From an uncultured Phycisphaera sp. (lineage in GTDB: Bacteria; Planctomycetota; Phycisphaerae; Phycisphaerales; SM1A02): a stretch of 37,353 bases of DNA. The notes under the pieces are model-generated. The model worked only from the letters and a program-made list of their open reading frames with translations, did not search any database and was not told the origin of the DNA. The stretch covers positions 1 through 37,353 of the forward strand of contig CALFOM010000117.1 in the NCBI GenBank assembly GCA_937919685.1. Direction: 5' to 3'. Of the stretch, positions 1 to 8,400 are shown piece after piece. The translations under genes and the position numbers were made by a program. Position 1 is the first letter of the stretch; each line of letters starts with the position of its first letter.

Positions 1-159
1 ATGGAGTTGTTGGAGGCGGTGGGGCGGGAAACGCCGGGGCGGGTGCGGTTCATCCACTTGAACCACACGAACCCAGCGCTCAATGACCAGGATCTACAGG
101 ACGCCATCCGGGCCCGGGGATTTCCGGTCGCCGAGGTCGGCGAGCGGGTCGCGATCTGA
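1..159 (+). CDS. PqqB-like MBL-fold metallo-hydrolase, C-terminal fragment
   Basis: This is an open reading frame entering from the left edge and ending at TGA 157-159; 52 residues are visible. The segment FIHLNHTNPAL followed by an acidic stretch and a short tail ending GERVAI resembles the C-terminus of PqqB-type metallo-beta-lactamase-fold hydrolases, which end with a 'HxNNTNP'-like motif. PqqB is associated with pyrroloquinoline quinone biosynthesis, but many bacteria carry PqqB-like hydrolases without the pathway, and no other pqq gene is visible here. The catalytic HxHxDH motif would lie outside the window. The codon at base 1 is ATG but is probably internal, because the family is about 300 residues long. 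The neighbouring gene converges on it, with a gap of about 40 bases. The family call is fairly good; the PQQ role is unproven. Confidence 0.6.
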   Translation: MELLEAVGRETPGRVRFIHLNHTNPALNDQDLQDAIRARGFPVAEVGERVAI

Positions 160-200
160 ACCGCAGGTTCTGATGGAGAGCGAGGTGATCTGACGGAGGC

Positions 201-3200
201 TCAGCGTCCGGCTTCGATCCGGGTGCGGGTCGATTCCAGGAGCCTCGTGGCGGCGTCGTTCCGCAGCTCGGCACCCGGGATCGGGTCGATCGTCTCGCCA
301 TCGCGGGTGAAACGATCGCGGTCCTTGCACCAGCCGTGGTTGTCCAGAATCCAATGCATCGAGCCGGCACCGGACGGGGCGATGAAGGTGATTTCGATGC
401 CTTCGCCGGGCCCGATGGTGACCACCGCGCCGTCCACACTGGAGACCAGTTCAAGGACATCGCCAAAGTCGGTGTATCGCCCACGCTGGTGGCGGACGTC
501 CCAGAGCGGTGAACGCGTCGACCAGTCGTAGTCCGGGCACCGTTGTGGCTGGTTGATCCGCTTCGGGAATCCAATCGCCGAAAACCTGGCGGCGGTCGGG
601 TGGAGGCTGACAGAGAAGGACCCGGCCGGGGCGGGTTCACCGATCACCACGCGAAGACGATCCCAGTAGATCTCTTGATTGGTGCGGAGCCGAAGCGCGT
701 TGCATCCTTCGGGAAGGTCCGTCAACGGGAAGGCCGCGGTTCGCGGCATTCCCGCGGGATATCCAAAGGCGTGTTGCACCACGAGCCAGTCGCCGCTCGC
801 GTCGCGGGCTTCGAGGGTGGGGGCGTCGTAGGTGGCCTCGGCCTGCCAGGCCGCGAACATCGTCTGGGCGTAGGGGTACTCCACCCAGCCGTCCATGAGG
901 AGCCAGGGTGCTCGGCCGTCGCGTTCGGCGGGAATCGTTCGATCAAATTCGAGGGTCACAACGTGTTCGTCGGTGAGCCGGCCGATGAATCGATGGTCGA
1001 GCGGTGGCAGGGGTGCGGCCGACCGATCCGAGCTCGTCACCGCCTCAAGGATTGAGTCGCCGCGGTCGTTCGTCGCGGCGACGGGGTCAATCGTCGTCCG
1101 GAAGAAGATCGGTTCGCCGGTCGCGGGGGGGCCTTCGATCGCGAGTCGTTCATCGACCGCGAGCGACCAGCTTTCGGGCAACGACCATCCGACGAGTTGC
1201 ACCGCGTCGAGATAACAGACTTCCTCCATCGGCTCGCAGAGGACGAGTCGGAGTCTTCCGTCTTCGTCCGGGGCAAGCGATCCCTGGGGCATCGGAAATC
1301 GTTCGAATGGGCGAGGTTCACTGTAGACGCCGGGCGCCAGGAGGTAACCGACCCCACCGACGCCGAGCACGTCGCTCACGAACCGATAGTCCTCGCCGTC
1401 GTAGGCGAAGAGGACCGGGCAGGAGGAGACCTGGCGTTGGATCTCGCTGATCCGATCGACCGAGCCTGCGGCGAGCGAGGCGCCTTTGCCGCCGGCGTCA
1501 CCGACCCCCGGGACCTCACCTTGGAAGAGTCCGTCTGGCCAATCGATGAGCAGGTACGAGAGCGTCTCGGCGCCGCCGAGTCCGAAGGGCACCGGCTGCC
1601 GCGATTGCCCCGGCCCGGAATCGGGGCGCAGATTGGCTTTGATCGTCCAGCGATCATCGAGCCGAGCGGCGAGAATCGCACCAATGCCGTCGGCGTTACT
1701 CCGCATGGCCTGTGTGGTGTCCTCCGCGCCAGCCAGTTCGATTGCCGTGAAGGCGAAGCGGCCTGGCCCCGGGGCGATCATCTGCGGAACTCCCGTCCTG
1801 GTCAGCGCGATGACGCCGTAACCCCGCTCGGGATCCGCGAGCATCGGTGTCCAAGAGACAGGAGATGACATGCCCAGTGCCGAATCGGTCACGATCTCCA
1901 GACGCCCATCACCGTCGACATCCATGATGGCGAGATTGTCGGGAGGCGAATCGAACGAGTGAAGGAGGCGTGGTTCGAAGACGCCGAACCTGTCACGTAC
2001 CCATCGGTGAATGTCGCCGGAACGATCGGCGGTCACCAGATCCATGATGCCGTCGCCATCCAGATCCCCGCTCGTGGCGAGGACGAGGTCGGCGTTTCGG
2101 ATCCGATCGAATTCAACTTCCTGATGACGGTAGTTCCAAAGGCGGTCGTTGAGATGCACGAGGTGCGGAGGCGTGTCGCGGATCACGAGGAGGTCGAGGT
2201 CGCGGGTACCGTCCAGATCGGCCGCGAGAATGCGGCGGGAGCCGGCACCGCCACCGATGCCGGTGATGCCCGCCACGTCGGTGAACCGACCGTTCCGATC
2301 GTTGTTGAGGATCGCGTCTGGTCCGTCGGCGTTGGCGAGCACGATGTCGAGATCGCCGTCATGGTCGGTATCAACGATCGCGACGTCCCGCGTATCGAAG
2401 TCGCCGCCGGACGCGTTCGCGGAGCTCGTGACGTCAATCCAACCTCCCGGCGTGGTCTGGAAGAAGAGCCGATTGGGTCCGCGTCCAGCGAGATACGCAT
2501 CGGTGCGACCGTCCTGGTCGATGTCCGCGAATGATGCGAAACGAATGCCCGGGATGATCGCCAGTGGATGATCGGTCACCAGCCGATATCGCTCTTGGTC
2601 TTGGTCGCGAAGGAGGACCGCATTTGGGGCGTTGCCTTCGATGGCCGAGGCGATGAAGATGTCCACGTGGCCGTCGCCATCGAGATCGGCGACCGTGGGA
2701 ATCGGATCGCGATCGATGCCACTCCAGTCCGGTGACTCCCCGACAATGGAGAGTATTTCGGGCAGCGACCAGGCGCCGCCTGGTGGTTTGACGTGATCTG
2801 TGGTCGTCGGCACGCCGGGACGCGCCATGGACTTGGGGCCGAGTCGGCCATAGATCGGCCGGACCGTAGTGGCCCGGGGATTGTTCTCAAGGCGTTCGAA
2901 GGTCGCCAGAGCCGCGTCCGCGGTGGCGTCGTCGCCGAGACGAGCGGCGACTGACCCGAGTCGGTACCAGCCACTGCGTTGATACGGATCGAGGGTGACG
3001 GCCCGCTGGTATGCATCGGCGGCAGCCTCCGGGTCGTCTCGCTCGAGGGCAAGGCCGTAGTGGTACCACGCAAAGGGATCTGAGTCGTCCTGGCTCAGAA
3101 CCGTCTCCAGCCGATCCCGAGCGATCGAGTCGTTTCCCGCCCGGAGATGAAGCACGCTGGAGACGAACCCGGCACGAGGATCCATCGGGTAAAGCGCATG

Positions 3201-3515
3201 GATCTCATCGAGCATTGCGAGGGCATCCGCCTCGTCATTCTCTTCCTGCCGATTCATGGTGGCGATCGCGAGATCGATCCGGGCATCAACGCGATCGGGG
3301 TCTCGGTCGACTACCGACTGGAGAATCCGCACGGCGTCCTCGTAGTCGTAACGGGCGAGAAGACCGGCGGCCTTTCGATGAGGGCCGTCGAGATCCTCGG
3401 TGCCTTGTCCGGAGGGCGTGCCATCACCACAGCCGCCGAGGCCCACGAGAGTCACGAGAGTCACGAGAGTCAGCCCGAGTACCAGCATTCGGATGGGTGA
3501 GATGTCCGTGCTCAT
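201..3515 (-). CDS. Lipoprotein with TPR, VCBS/FG-GAP repeats and ASPIC/UnbV domain
   Basis: The protein has 1104 residues. The N-terminus is a lipoprotein signal: a hydrophobic core with TLV three times (residues 16-24), then GLGGC with the likely lipidated Cys29. TPR-type helices follow at roughly 45-210 (for example DPFAWYHYGLALERDDPEAA). At about 250-550 come calcium-binding beta-propeller FG-GAP/VCBS units such as DLDGDGHVDIF, DTDHDGDLDIV and DLDGDGIMDLV. An ASPIC/UnbV segment (FGLGGAETLSYLLIDWPDG) lies near 640-670. The remaining roughly 400 residues, beginning SCPVLFAYDGEDYRFV, are a beta-rich tail also found in CRTAC1-like proteins of planctomycetes and acidobacteria. It is probably exported and anchored at a membrane; its ligand is unknown. 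It is the last gene of the minus-strand block, 89 bases after the AsmA-like gene. No catalytic residues are recognisable, so adhesion or surface binding is only an inference. Confidence 0.85.
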   Translation of the reverse strand: MSTDISPIRMLVLGLTLVTLVTLVGLGGCGDGTPSGQGTEDLDGPHRKAAGLLARYDYEDAVRILQSVVDRDPDRVDARIDLAIATMNRQEENDEADALAMLDEIHALYPMDPRAGFVSSVLHLRAGNDSIARDRLETVLSQDDSDPFAWYHYGLALERDDPEAAADAYQRAVTLDPYQRSGWYRLGSVAARLGDDATADAALATFERLENNPRATTVRPIYGRLGPKSMARPGVPTTTDHVKPPGGAWSLPEILSIVGESPDWSGIDRDPIPTVADLDGDGHVDIFIASAIEGNAPNAVLLRDQDQERYRLVTDHPLAIIPGIRFASFADIDQDGRTDAYLAGRGPNRLFFQTTPGGWIDVTSSANASGGDFDTRDVAIVDTDHDGDLDIVLANADGPDAILNNDRNGRFTDVAGITGIGGGAGSRRILAADLDGTRDLDLLVIRDTPPHLVHLNDRLWNYRHQEVEFDRIRNADLVLATSGDLDGDGIMDLVTADRSGDIHRWVRDRFGVFEPRLLHSFDSPPDNLAIMDVDGDGRLEIVTDSALGMSSPVSWTPMLADPERGYGVIALTRTGVPQMIAPGPGRFAFTAIELAGAEDTTQAMRSNADGIGAILAARLDDRWTIKANLRPDSGPGQSRQPVPFGLGGAETLSYLLIDWPDGLFQGEVPGVGDAGGKGASLAAGSVDRISEIQRQVSSCPVLFAYDGEDYRFVSDVLGVGGVGYLLAPGVYSEPRPFERFPMPQGSLAPDEDGRLRLVLCEPMEEVCYLDAVQLVGWSLPESWSLAVDERLAIEGPPATGEPIFFRTTIDPVAATNDRGDSILEAVTSSDRSAAPLPPLDHRFIGRLTDEHVVTLEFDRTIPAERDGRAPWLLMDGWVEYPYAQTMFAAWQAEATYDAPTLEARDASGDWLVVQHAFGYPAGMPRTAAFPLTDLPEGCNALRLRTNQEIYWDRLRVVIGEPAPAGSFSVSLHPTAARFSAIGFPKRINQPQRCPDYDWSTRSPLWDVRHQRGRYTDFGDVLELVSSVDGAVVTIGPGEGIEITFIAPSGAGSMHWILDNHGWCKDRDRFTRDGETIDPIPGAELRNDAATRLLESTRTRIEAGR
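3444..3470. repeat. Three perfect 9-bp tandem repeats inside a signal-peptide coding region
   Basis: The unit cacgagagt occurs three times without mismatch. On the minus strand each unit encodes Thr-Leu-Val, so the repeats build residues 16-24 of the lipoprotein signal sequence. The unit is a multiple of three, so gain or loss of a copy would lengthen or shorten the hydrophobic core without a frameshift. Confidence 0.9.
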
Positions 3516-3604
3516 GAAGGAATTCTATAACCTTCACGGGCCAAGGTCATCCTCGATTCGGGGCATTGGCGACGAGTCGATGTCGAGTCGCTCACGTCGA
3601 AGCC

Positions 3605-5356
3605 TCAATACAAGAAGTGGATTCCGAACGGCGCCACCCGTACGGTCGTCTTGTCGATTTTTCCGCGAATGATGTACTTGACGAGTCGATCCGTGATCAA
3701 ACCAAGGATGGAACCGACCTCGCCGGTGGAATCCTGGAGCGCCTCCAACGGGCCGGCGTTCGCATCGAGATGAACACTCCCATCGAAACCGATGGATCCC
3801 TTCGCTCGGACCCCGATCGCCCCGACGAGCATGTTCAACTTGCTGAAGTCAAACTTCTCGTCGTCGATGGTGAATTCCAGGTCTGCCCGGTCCTTCTGTG
3901 AGGGATTGAGCACGACGAGGCGCATCAAGGCCGCCATGTTTTTCCATGCGTCCGACCCTCTCAACACGCCGTCGGAGATTCGGACGGTTCCGCCACCCTC
4001 CAGGCTCTTCAGCGGCGCCGCAAGATTGAGATCGACCTCAATCGATGCATCGACCTCGCCGGCATATCGATCAGGTGGACCGCCGTCGGCTCGTCGAAGA
4101 TCCTCGATCTTCATGTCCTCGATCCGGATGGATGCAAAGGCGTCGATCGACTTTGCGAAATCCTCGACCTGCTTGAGCGAAGTTGCGGGAAAGAAGTTTT
4201 TGTCGATACTCGTCTCGAGTTCCTTCAGAGACGCCGGAGAGGCTTTGGTCAGATCCTGCGGCGGGGCGCTCGGAGTCGGTTGCTTCGCCACGCTTGCGGC
4301 ATCCGGCTCTCCTCGTGTGGCCTCGTCGGAGAATCTCAGCGTTCCGGTCATCGTCCCGCCCATCGCCTTGATGACGATCGGTTCCAGAAGGAAGGTGTCC
4401 TTGTCTGTTCGTCCGCTTGCGGACGCCTTGTCGATCGAGAGCAGCATCGAGTCGACGGCGAAATGGGTCGGGCCGAGTTTGATGTCCATTTGGGTCTTGC
4501 TGGAGAGGAAATCGTCCATGTTGAACGATCCGTTCAATTCCACGTCCAGCTTTCCTTCGACCTGGCGTGCCTTGAGAAACGACTGCACCTGGGGTGGAAG
4601 CATTTTTCGAGACGTGTCATCAATGGCCATGTCCAATTTGACCAGGGCCAGTTCGACATCGAGGTTGTCGATGTTCACTCCGGCATTCACCTTGAGATCC
4701 AGCAGTTCCCCTTGGGTCAGGCGAGTGTCGATCTCATACCAGTCGTTGCTGCGGCCGAGATTGACCTTCGTCGAACCATTCTTGCCACGGTTGTCGAGTG
4801 AGAATTCAAGGCCCTTCAAGACCATGGGCTGGTCGTAGCCCTCGATGATGTACTCAAAGTCGAGTCCGGCGACGTTGATTTTATCGATCGCGAAGATGTC
4901 GCTGATCGGTCGATCGTCGTCGGCTTGGTCGGCGTCGCTCGTCGAGTCGTCCTTGATGAAATCTCCCCAGCCGATCAGGTCGCCGTCTTTGGTCACGGAG
5001 ATCTTGGCGATCGGATTCTTGAAATCAAGATCTCGAAAGACCAAGGGGCCGTCAAAGATCGGCAATCGATCGAGGGTGATGCTGACCTCTTCCGCGGTCA
5101 GGATGTCAACAGGCTTTCCGTCCGGGCCGTCGGCGGAGAGTTTCGGATTGATGATCGTGACATGAAGTGGGAAGGTGTATACGAGCTTCTCGACGGTGAG
5201 CGTCGGCTTGACGTACTGGGCCGCGAGGCCCAGGAGTTGAGCGCGGATCGTCGGTTCGGCGAGGCGAGCCACCAGGCTGATCCAGAGTGGCGAGGTCACC
5301 GCCAACAGAACAAGTACGACGAGTGATCTGAGAAGGAGTTTGCGGAATCGTGGCAT
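3605..5356 (-). CDS. AsmA-like / DUF748-like membrane-anchored protein
   Basis: The protein has 583 residues. It starts with basic residues and a single hydrophobic segment (about 7-26), followed by a long beta-strand-rich region, the layout of AsmA-family proteins. In Gram-negatives these are anchored in the inner membrane, span the periplasm and act in lipid transport or outer-membrane homeostasis. A segment at about 340-370 is low-complexity and rich in Ala/Pro/Ser (QPTPSAPP), probably a linker. The C-terminal part (SIGFDGSVHLDANAGPLEAL and onward) resembles the AsmA C-terminal repeat, and the protein ends IHFLY. ATG 5356 has no strong Shine-Dalgarno sequence but places the signal anchor at the N-terminus. 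It lies downstream of the tRNA gene on the same strand and 89 bases upstream of the VCBS lipoprotein. Its exact substrate cannot be told from the sequence. Confidence 0.7.
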   Translation of the reverse strand: MPRFRKLLLRSLVVLVLLAVTSPLWISLVARLAEPTIRAQLLGLAAQYVKPTLTVEKLVYTFPLHVTIINPKLSADGPDGKPVDILTAEEVSITLDRLPIFDGPLVFRDLDFKNPIAKISVTKDGDLIGWGDFIKDDSTSDADQADDDRPISDIFAIDKINVAGLDFEYIIEGYDQPMVLKGLEFSLDNRGKNGSTKVNLGRSNDWYEIDTRLTQGELLDLKVNAGVNIDNLDVELALVKLDMAIDDTSRKMLPPQVQSFLKARQVEGKLDVELNGSFNMDDFLSSKTQMDIKLGPTHFAVDSMLLSIDKASASGRTDKDTFLLEPIVIKAMGGTMTGTLRFSDEATRGEPDAASVAKQPTPSAPPQDLTKASPASLKELETSIDKNFFPATSLKQVEDFAKSIDAFASIRIEDMKIEDLRRADGGPPDRYAGEVDASIEVDLNLAAPLKSLEGGGTVRISDGVLRGSDAWKNMAALMRLVVLNPSQKDRADLEFTIDDEKFDFSKLNMLVGAIGVRAKGSIGFDGSVHLDANAGPLEALQDSTGEVGSILGLITDRLVKYIIRGKIDKTTVRVAPFGIHFLY

Positions 5357-5461
5357 AGCGGGTCACAGCCTATCCGGCGTCAAGGGATCAAGGTTGAGGA
5401 TCTGTGTCGCGGACGCTCCGTGGCACTCTTGGTCGTCTGCCGACCCAATCGTCCATCGAAG

Positions 5462-5498
5462 AACGCACGACGGAATCCCAAAGGGGCCGTCGTGCGTT
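5462..5498 (-). terminator. Strong hairpin behind the tRNA gene, probable terminator
   Basis: A perfect 12-bp inverted repeat (aacgcacgacgg / ccgtcgtgcgtt) encloses a 13-base loop that can itself pair ccc with ggg. It begins 3 bases after the 3' end of the minus-strand tRNA gene. In the minus direction the stem ends in GTT followed by CTTC, so the U-tract is weak. The position and stem strength suggest a tRNA terminator or a processing structure. Confidence 0.6.
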
Positions 5499-5501
5499 GA
5501 A

Positions 5502-5575
<74 letters not shown>

Positions 5576-5637
5576 GTCTGGATTTCGGATCGGTGATGGT
5601 AGCCGCGACGGGCAGCACGTCAAGGCCGCCGAGTGGC

Positions 5638-7551
5638 TCATGCGGTCGCCGTACACCCATTTCGCTGCCTCACCCAACGGGTGCCTGTTTCGGTGGCAGC
5701 GAAGGCCGGATCCACCTGGGCGAGCGCCGCGGCGATGAGTCCCATGAACAACGGCTGGGGCTCCAACGGGCGTCCCGTCAATTCAGGGTGGTACTGGGCC
5801 CCGATGAAGAAGGGGTGCGTCTCCTGCGGAAGTTCGAGCACCTGCATGATCGGGAATTCGGGGTGCCGGCCGGTGAATTGAAGGCCGCCGGAGTGAAGTT
5901 GGTCGACGTATTCGGGCTCGACCTCGAATCGGTGACGGAATCGTTCACGGACCAGGGTGCGATCGCTATGAAGGAAACTCACCAGCGAACCGGGTTCGAG
6001 GATCACATCCTGCGCGCCGAGTCGCATGGTGCCGCCCATGATCCCTTCGAGCTTCTTTTGATCAGGCAGTTCCGAAATCAACGGATGACCGCAGCCGGGG
6101 TTGAACTCGGTGGAGTCGGCGTCGGACAGGCCAAGCGCGTTCCTCGCGAATTCAATCACGGCGACCTGGAATCCAAGACAGATGCCCAAGAAGGGAATGC
6201 CTCGATTGCGGGCGTGCTCCGCGCAGCGGATCTTGCCTTCGACGCCACGGACGCCGAAGCCTCCCGGCACGATGATGGCATCCTTGCCGTCGAGCGTCGC
6301 GTCGGCATCGGCCGCCGTCACGATCTCGGTGGTATCGATCCACTCCGTCTCGATTTGGCAGTTGAGATGGATGCCCGCGTGTTCCACGGCCTTGTCGATC
6401 GAGGCGTAGGCATCGCGAAGGGCCGCGTACTTGCCTGCGATTCCGAGCTTGATCGAACGGGAGCGCGGGGCCGAGAGTCTTCTGGAGAAATCCTCCCACC
6501 TCACGCGGGCCTCGTCTTCATGGACCGGATCCACGCGGTCATGGAGCGCAAGCATCGAGAGGATCTCGCGATCGAGACTGGCCTTCCTCATCTCTTCGGG
6601 GATGGAGTAGACCGAATCCCGATCATGCATCGAGAAGATGCGATTCATCGGAATGTTCGAGAACATTCCGATCTTCTCCATGACCGTTTCGGTGACCGGA
6701 TTCTTAGCTCGACATGCGATGATGTTGGGCTGGATGCCCGCTTCCATCAGGCGTTTGATTCCGAGTTGAGCGGCCTTAGATTTCTGTTCGCCGAGAATCT
6801 GTGGTTCGAGGATATAGGTGAGGGCTACGAAACAGGCCGAGCCGGGGCCCTCCTCAAAGGCGAGTTCGCGGAGGGCCTCGATGTAGAAGCCGTTTTCGTA
6901 ATCGCCAGCGGTACCGCCGACTTCGACGAAGACGACGTCCGCGGGGCCGCCATTCTTGCCGCCTCGCATCGCGAGTTCTCGCAACTTGTACTTCACGGCG
7001 CCGGTGACGTGCGGAATCATCTGCACGTCACGACCGAGATAGCCGCCTCGTCGCTCCCGGTCCAAGACCTCGGTGTAGATCTGGCCCGCGGTGACGTAGT
7101 TGCGACGAGTGAGATTCTGATGAAGCATCCGCTCGTAGGTGCCGAGGTCCATGTCGGTTTCGAGGCCGTCATCGAGGACGAATACCTCGCCATGCCGATA
7201 TGGGTTCAGGGTGCCACTGTCGATGTTGAGATACCCCTCCATCTTGATGGGGGCCACCGAGAGTCCCTTGTCCTGCAAGAGTTTCGCGAGCGAACTCGAG
7301 AAGATGCCTTTGCCGAGACCGCTCATCACGGTTCCGATCACCGCGACATATCGGGTTCGCCCTCGGACGTATCCAGTTGGTTTCGGGCTGTACCACTCGG
7401 TGGACTCGCCAGATTTCCCAAAACTCGCCAGGAAGTCGATTTCTACCGGATCCGCGGCCTGGTCGAAAACGGGTTTCGCTGAGTTCGAATGAGAAGAGCC
7501 TCCGCCCTCGTGGGAGGCGGCAGGATGGAAGTGGCACGGCTTTTGGGGCAT
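5638..7551 (-). CDS. pyrG: CTP synthase
   Basis: CTP synthase makes CTP from UTP, ATP and glutamine. The protein has 637 residues, against about 535-550 for typical family members. The synthetase domain starts near residue 65 with a P-loop variant (GTVMSGLGKGI, about 73-83) and includes YLNIDSGTLNPYRHGEVFVLDDG. The glutamine amidotransferase half has the nucleophile motif FLGICLGFQ and the His-Glu motif QYHPEL near the C-terminus, so all catalytic parts appear present. The excess is mostly an N-terminal extension of about 65 residues, His- and Ser-rich at first. No ATG, GTG or TTG lies in frame nearer the domain, so either the extension is real or a non-standard start is used. The gene lies 75 bases downstream of kdsB on the same strand; KdsB consumes CTP. 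The sequence is divergent from the proteobacterial form. Confidence 0.95.
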   Translation of the reverse strand: MPQKPCHFHPAASHEGGGSSHSNSAKPVFDQAADPVEIDFLASFGKSGESTEWYSPKPTGYVRGRTRYVAVIGTVMSGLGKGIFSSSLAKLLQDKGLSVAPIKMEGYLNIDSGTLNPYRHGEVFVLDDGLETDMDLGTYERMLHQNLTRRNYVTAGQIYTEVLDRERRGGYLGRDVQMIPHVTGAVKYKLRELAMRGGKNGGPADVVFVEVGGTAGDYENGFYIEALRELAFEEGPGSACFVALTYILEPQILGEQKSKAAQLGIKRLMEAGIQPNIIACRAKNPVTETVMEKIGMFSNIPMNRIFSMHDRDSVYSIPEEMRKASLDREILSMLALHDRVDPVHEDEARVRWEDFSRRLSAPRSRSIKLGIAGKYAALRDAYASIDKAVEHAGIHLNCQIETEWIDTTEIVTAADADATLDGKDAIIVPGGFGVRGVEGKIRCAEHARNRGIPFLGICLGFQVAVIEFARNALGLSDADSTEFNPGCGHPLISELPDQKKLEGIMGGTMRLGAQDVILEPGSLVSFLHSDRTLVRERFRHRFEVEPEYVDQLHSGGLQFTGRHPEFPIMQVLELPQETHPFFIGAQYHPELTGRPLEPQPLFMGLIAAALAQVDPAFAATETGTRWVRQRNGCTATA

Positions 7552-7626
7552 AGACGAGTGTACCGCGCGAATGGGCTCGAACTCAAGGAGAGGCGCCGGA
7601 GTCTCGGGTTCGTGGATGACCCGCCG

Positions 7627-8400
7627 TCAGGTCCCGTGGATGCTTCGCCAGCGAGCAACGAAGGCGGCGTACTGCTCGGGGGTATCGATCCCGCCACAGT
7701 CCGAGGCGTGGATCGCCACGGCGATTCGGCCGCCGTGCTCGAGGACTCGCAGTTGCTCCAGCCGTTCTGCCTGTTCCAACGGCGATTCAGGCCAGGATGC
7801 GAACCGCTGGAGGAAGTCTCGGCGATACGCATAGAGTCCCACGTGTCGCAAGGGGGTGGCGCCCACGGCATCGCGATCAAAAGGGATCAGGCTCCTGCTG
7901 AAGTAGATCGCTTGGCCGTTCAGGCCGATCACAACTTTCACCTGATTCGGGTCCGCGGGGTCGCCGTCGGGCCCGAAGGGCGTCGCAATGGTGGACATAT
8001 CGGCCTCGGAATCGTTATTCAGGGCCAGAATCACCGCGTCGATCGCGGCTGGATCCAACTCAGGCTCATCGCCCTGAACATTGACGATGATGGCGTCGGT
8101 CGGGAGTTCGGAGGCCAGTCGATCCGCCACTTCAGCGAGACGACTGGTGCCGTTGGGATGATCGAAGGATGTCTCGATCGCCTCGACCCCAGCCTCTTCG
8201 ACGATCCGGATGATCTCGGGATCTGGGGCGGTGACGATGACCCGTTCAACGCTCAAGGCGGCACGGGCACGATCCACGACATGGAGGATCAAGGGTCGCC
8301 CGGTCTCATCCGCGAGCGCCTTGCCGGGGAATCGAGTGGACCCCAGTCGCGTCGGAATCACGACCGTGGCTTGGGGCGGGACTGATTTCGAAGCGCTCAG
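7627..8400 (-). CDS. kdsB: 3-deoxy-manno-octulosonate (KDO) cytidylyltransferase
   Basis: KdsB joins KDO to CMP, using CTP, for assembly of the lipopolysaccharide inner core. The nucleotidyltransferase signature IPTRLGSTRFPGK lies near residues 15-27, followed by VNVQGDEPEL and, further on, HVGLYAYRRDFL, all typical of KdsB. From the proposed start the protein is 257 residues, the normal size. The start is unusual. The only in-frame ATG is at 8490, giving a 31-residue extension encoded inside the upstream gene. A CTG at 8400-8398 overlaps the upstream stop as CTGA and has AAGGA about 9 bases before it. I chose the CTG because of this spacing, the family length and the 4-base overlaps seen elsewhere in the window. 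It is followed by pyrG. A functional outer membrane with KDO is implied but not shown. Confidence 0.9.
   Translation of the reverse strand: MSASKSVPPQATVVIPTRLGSTRFPGKALADETGRPLILHVVDRARAALSVERVIVTAPDPEIIRIVEEAGVEAIETSFDHPNGTSRLAEVADRLASELPTDAIIVNVQGDEPELDPAAIDAVILALNNDSEADMSTIATPFGPDGDPADPNQVKVVIGLNGQAIYFSRSLIPFDRDAVGATPLRHVGLYAYRRDFLQRFASWPESPLEQAERLEQLRVLEHGGRIAVAIHASDCGGIDTPEQYAAFVARWRSIHGT

Noticed and set aside
5593-7482. 629-residue ORF on + opposite pyrG
   Set aside because: It is an antisense shadow of pyrG in high-GC DNA. The minus frame has all the CTP synthase motifs, and this frame has none of any family.
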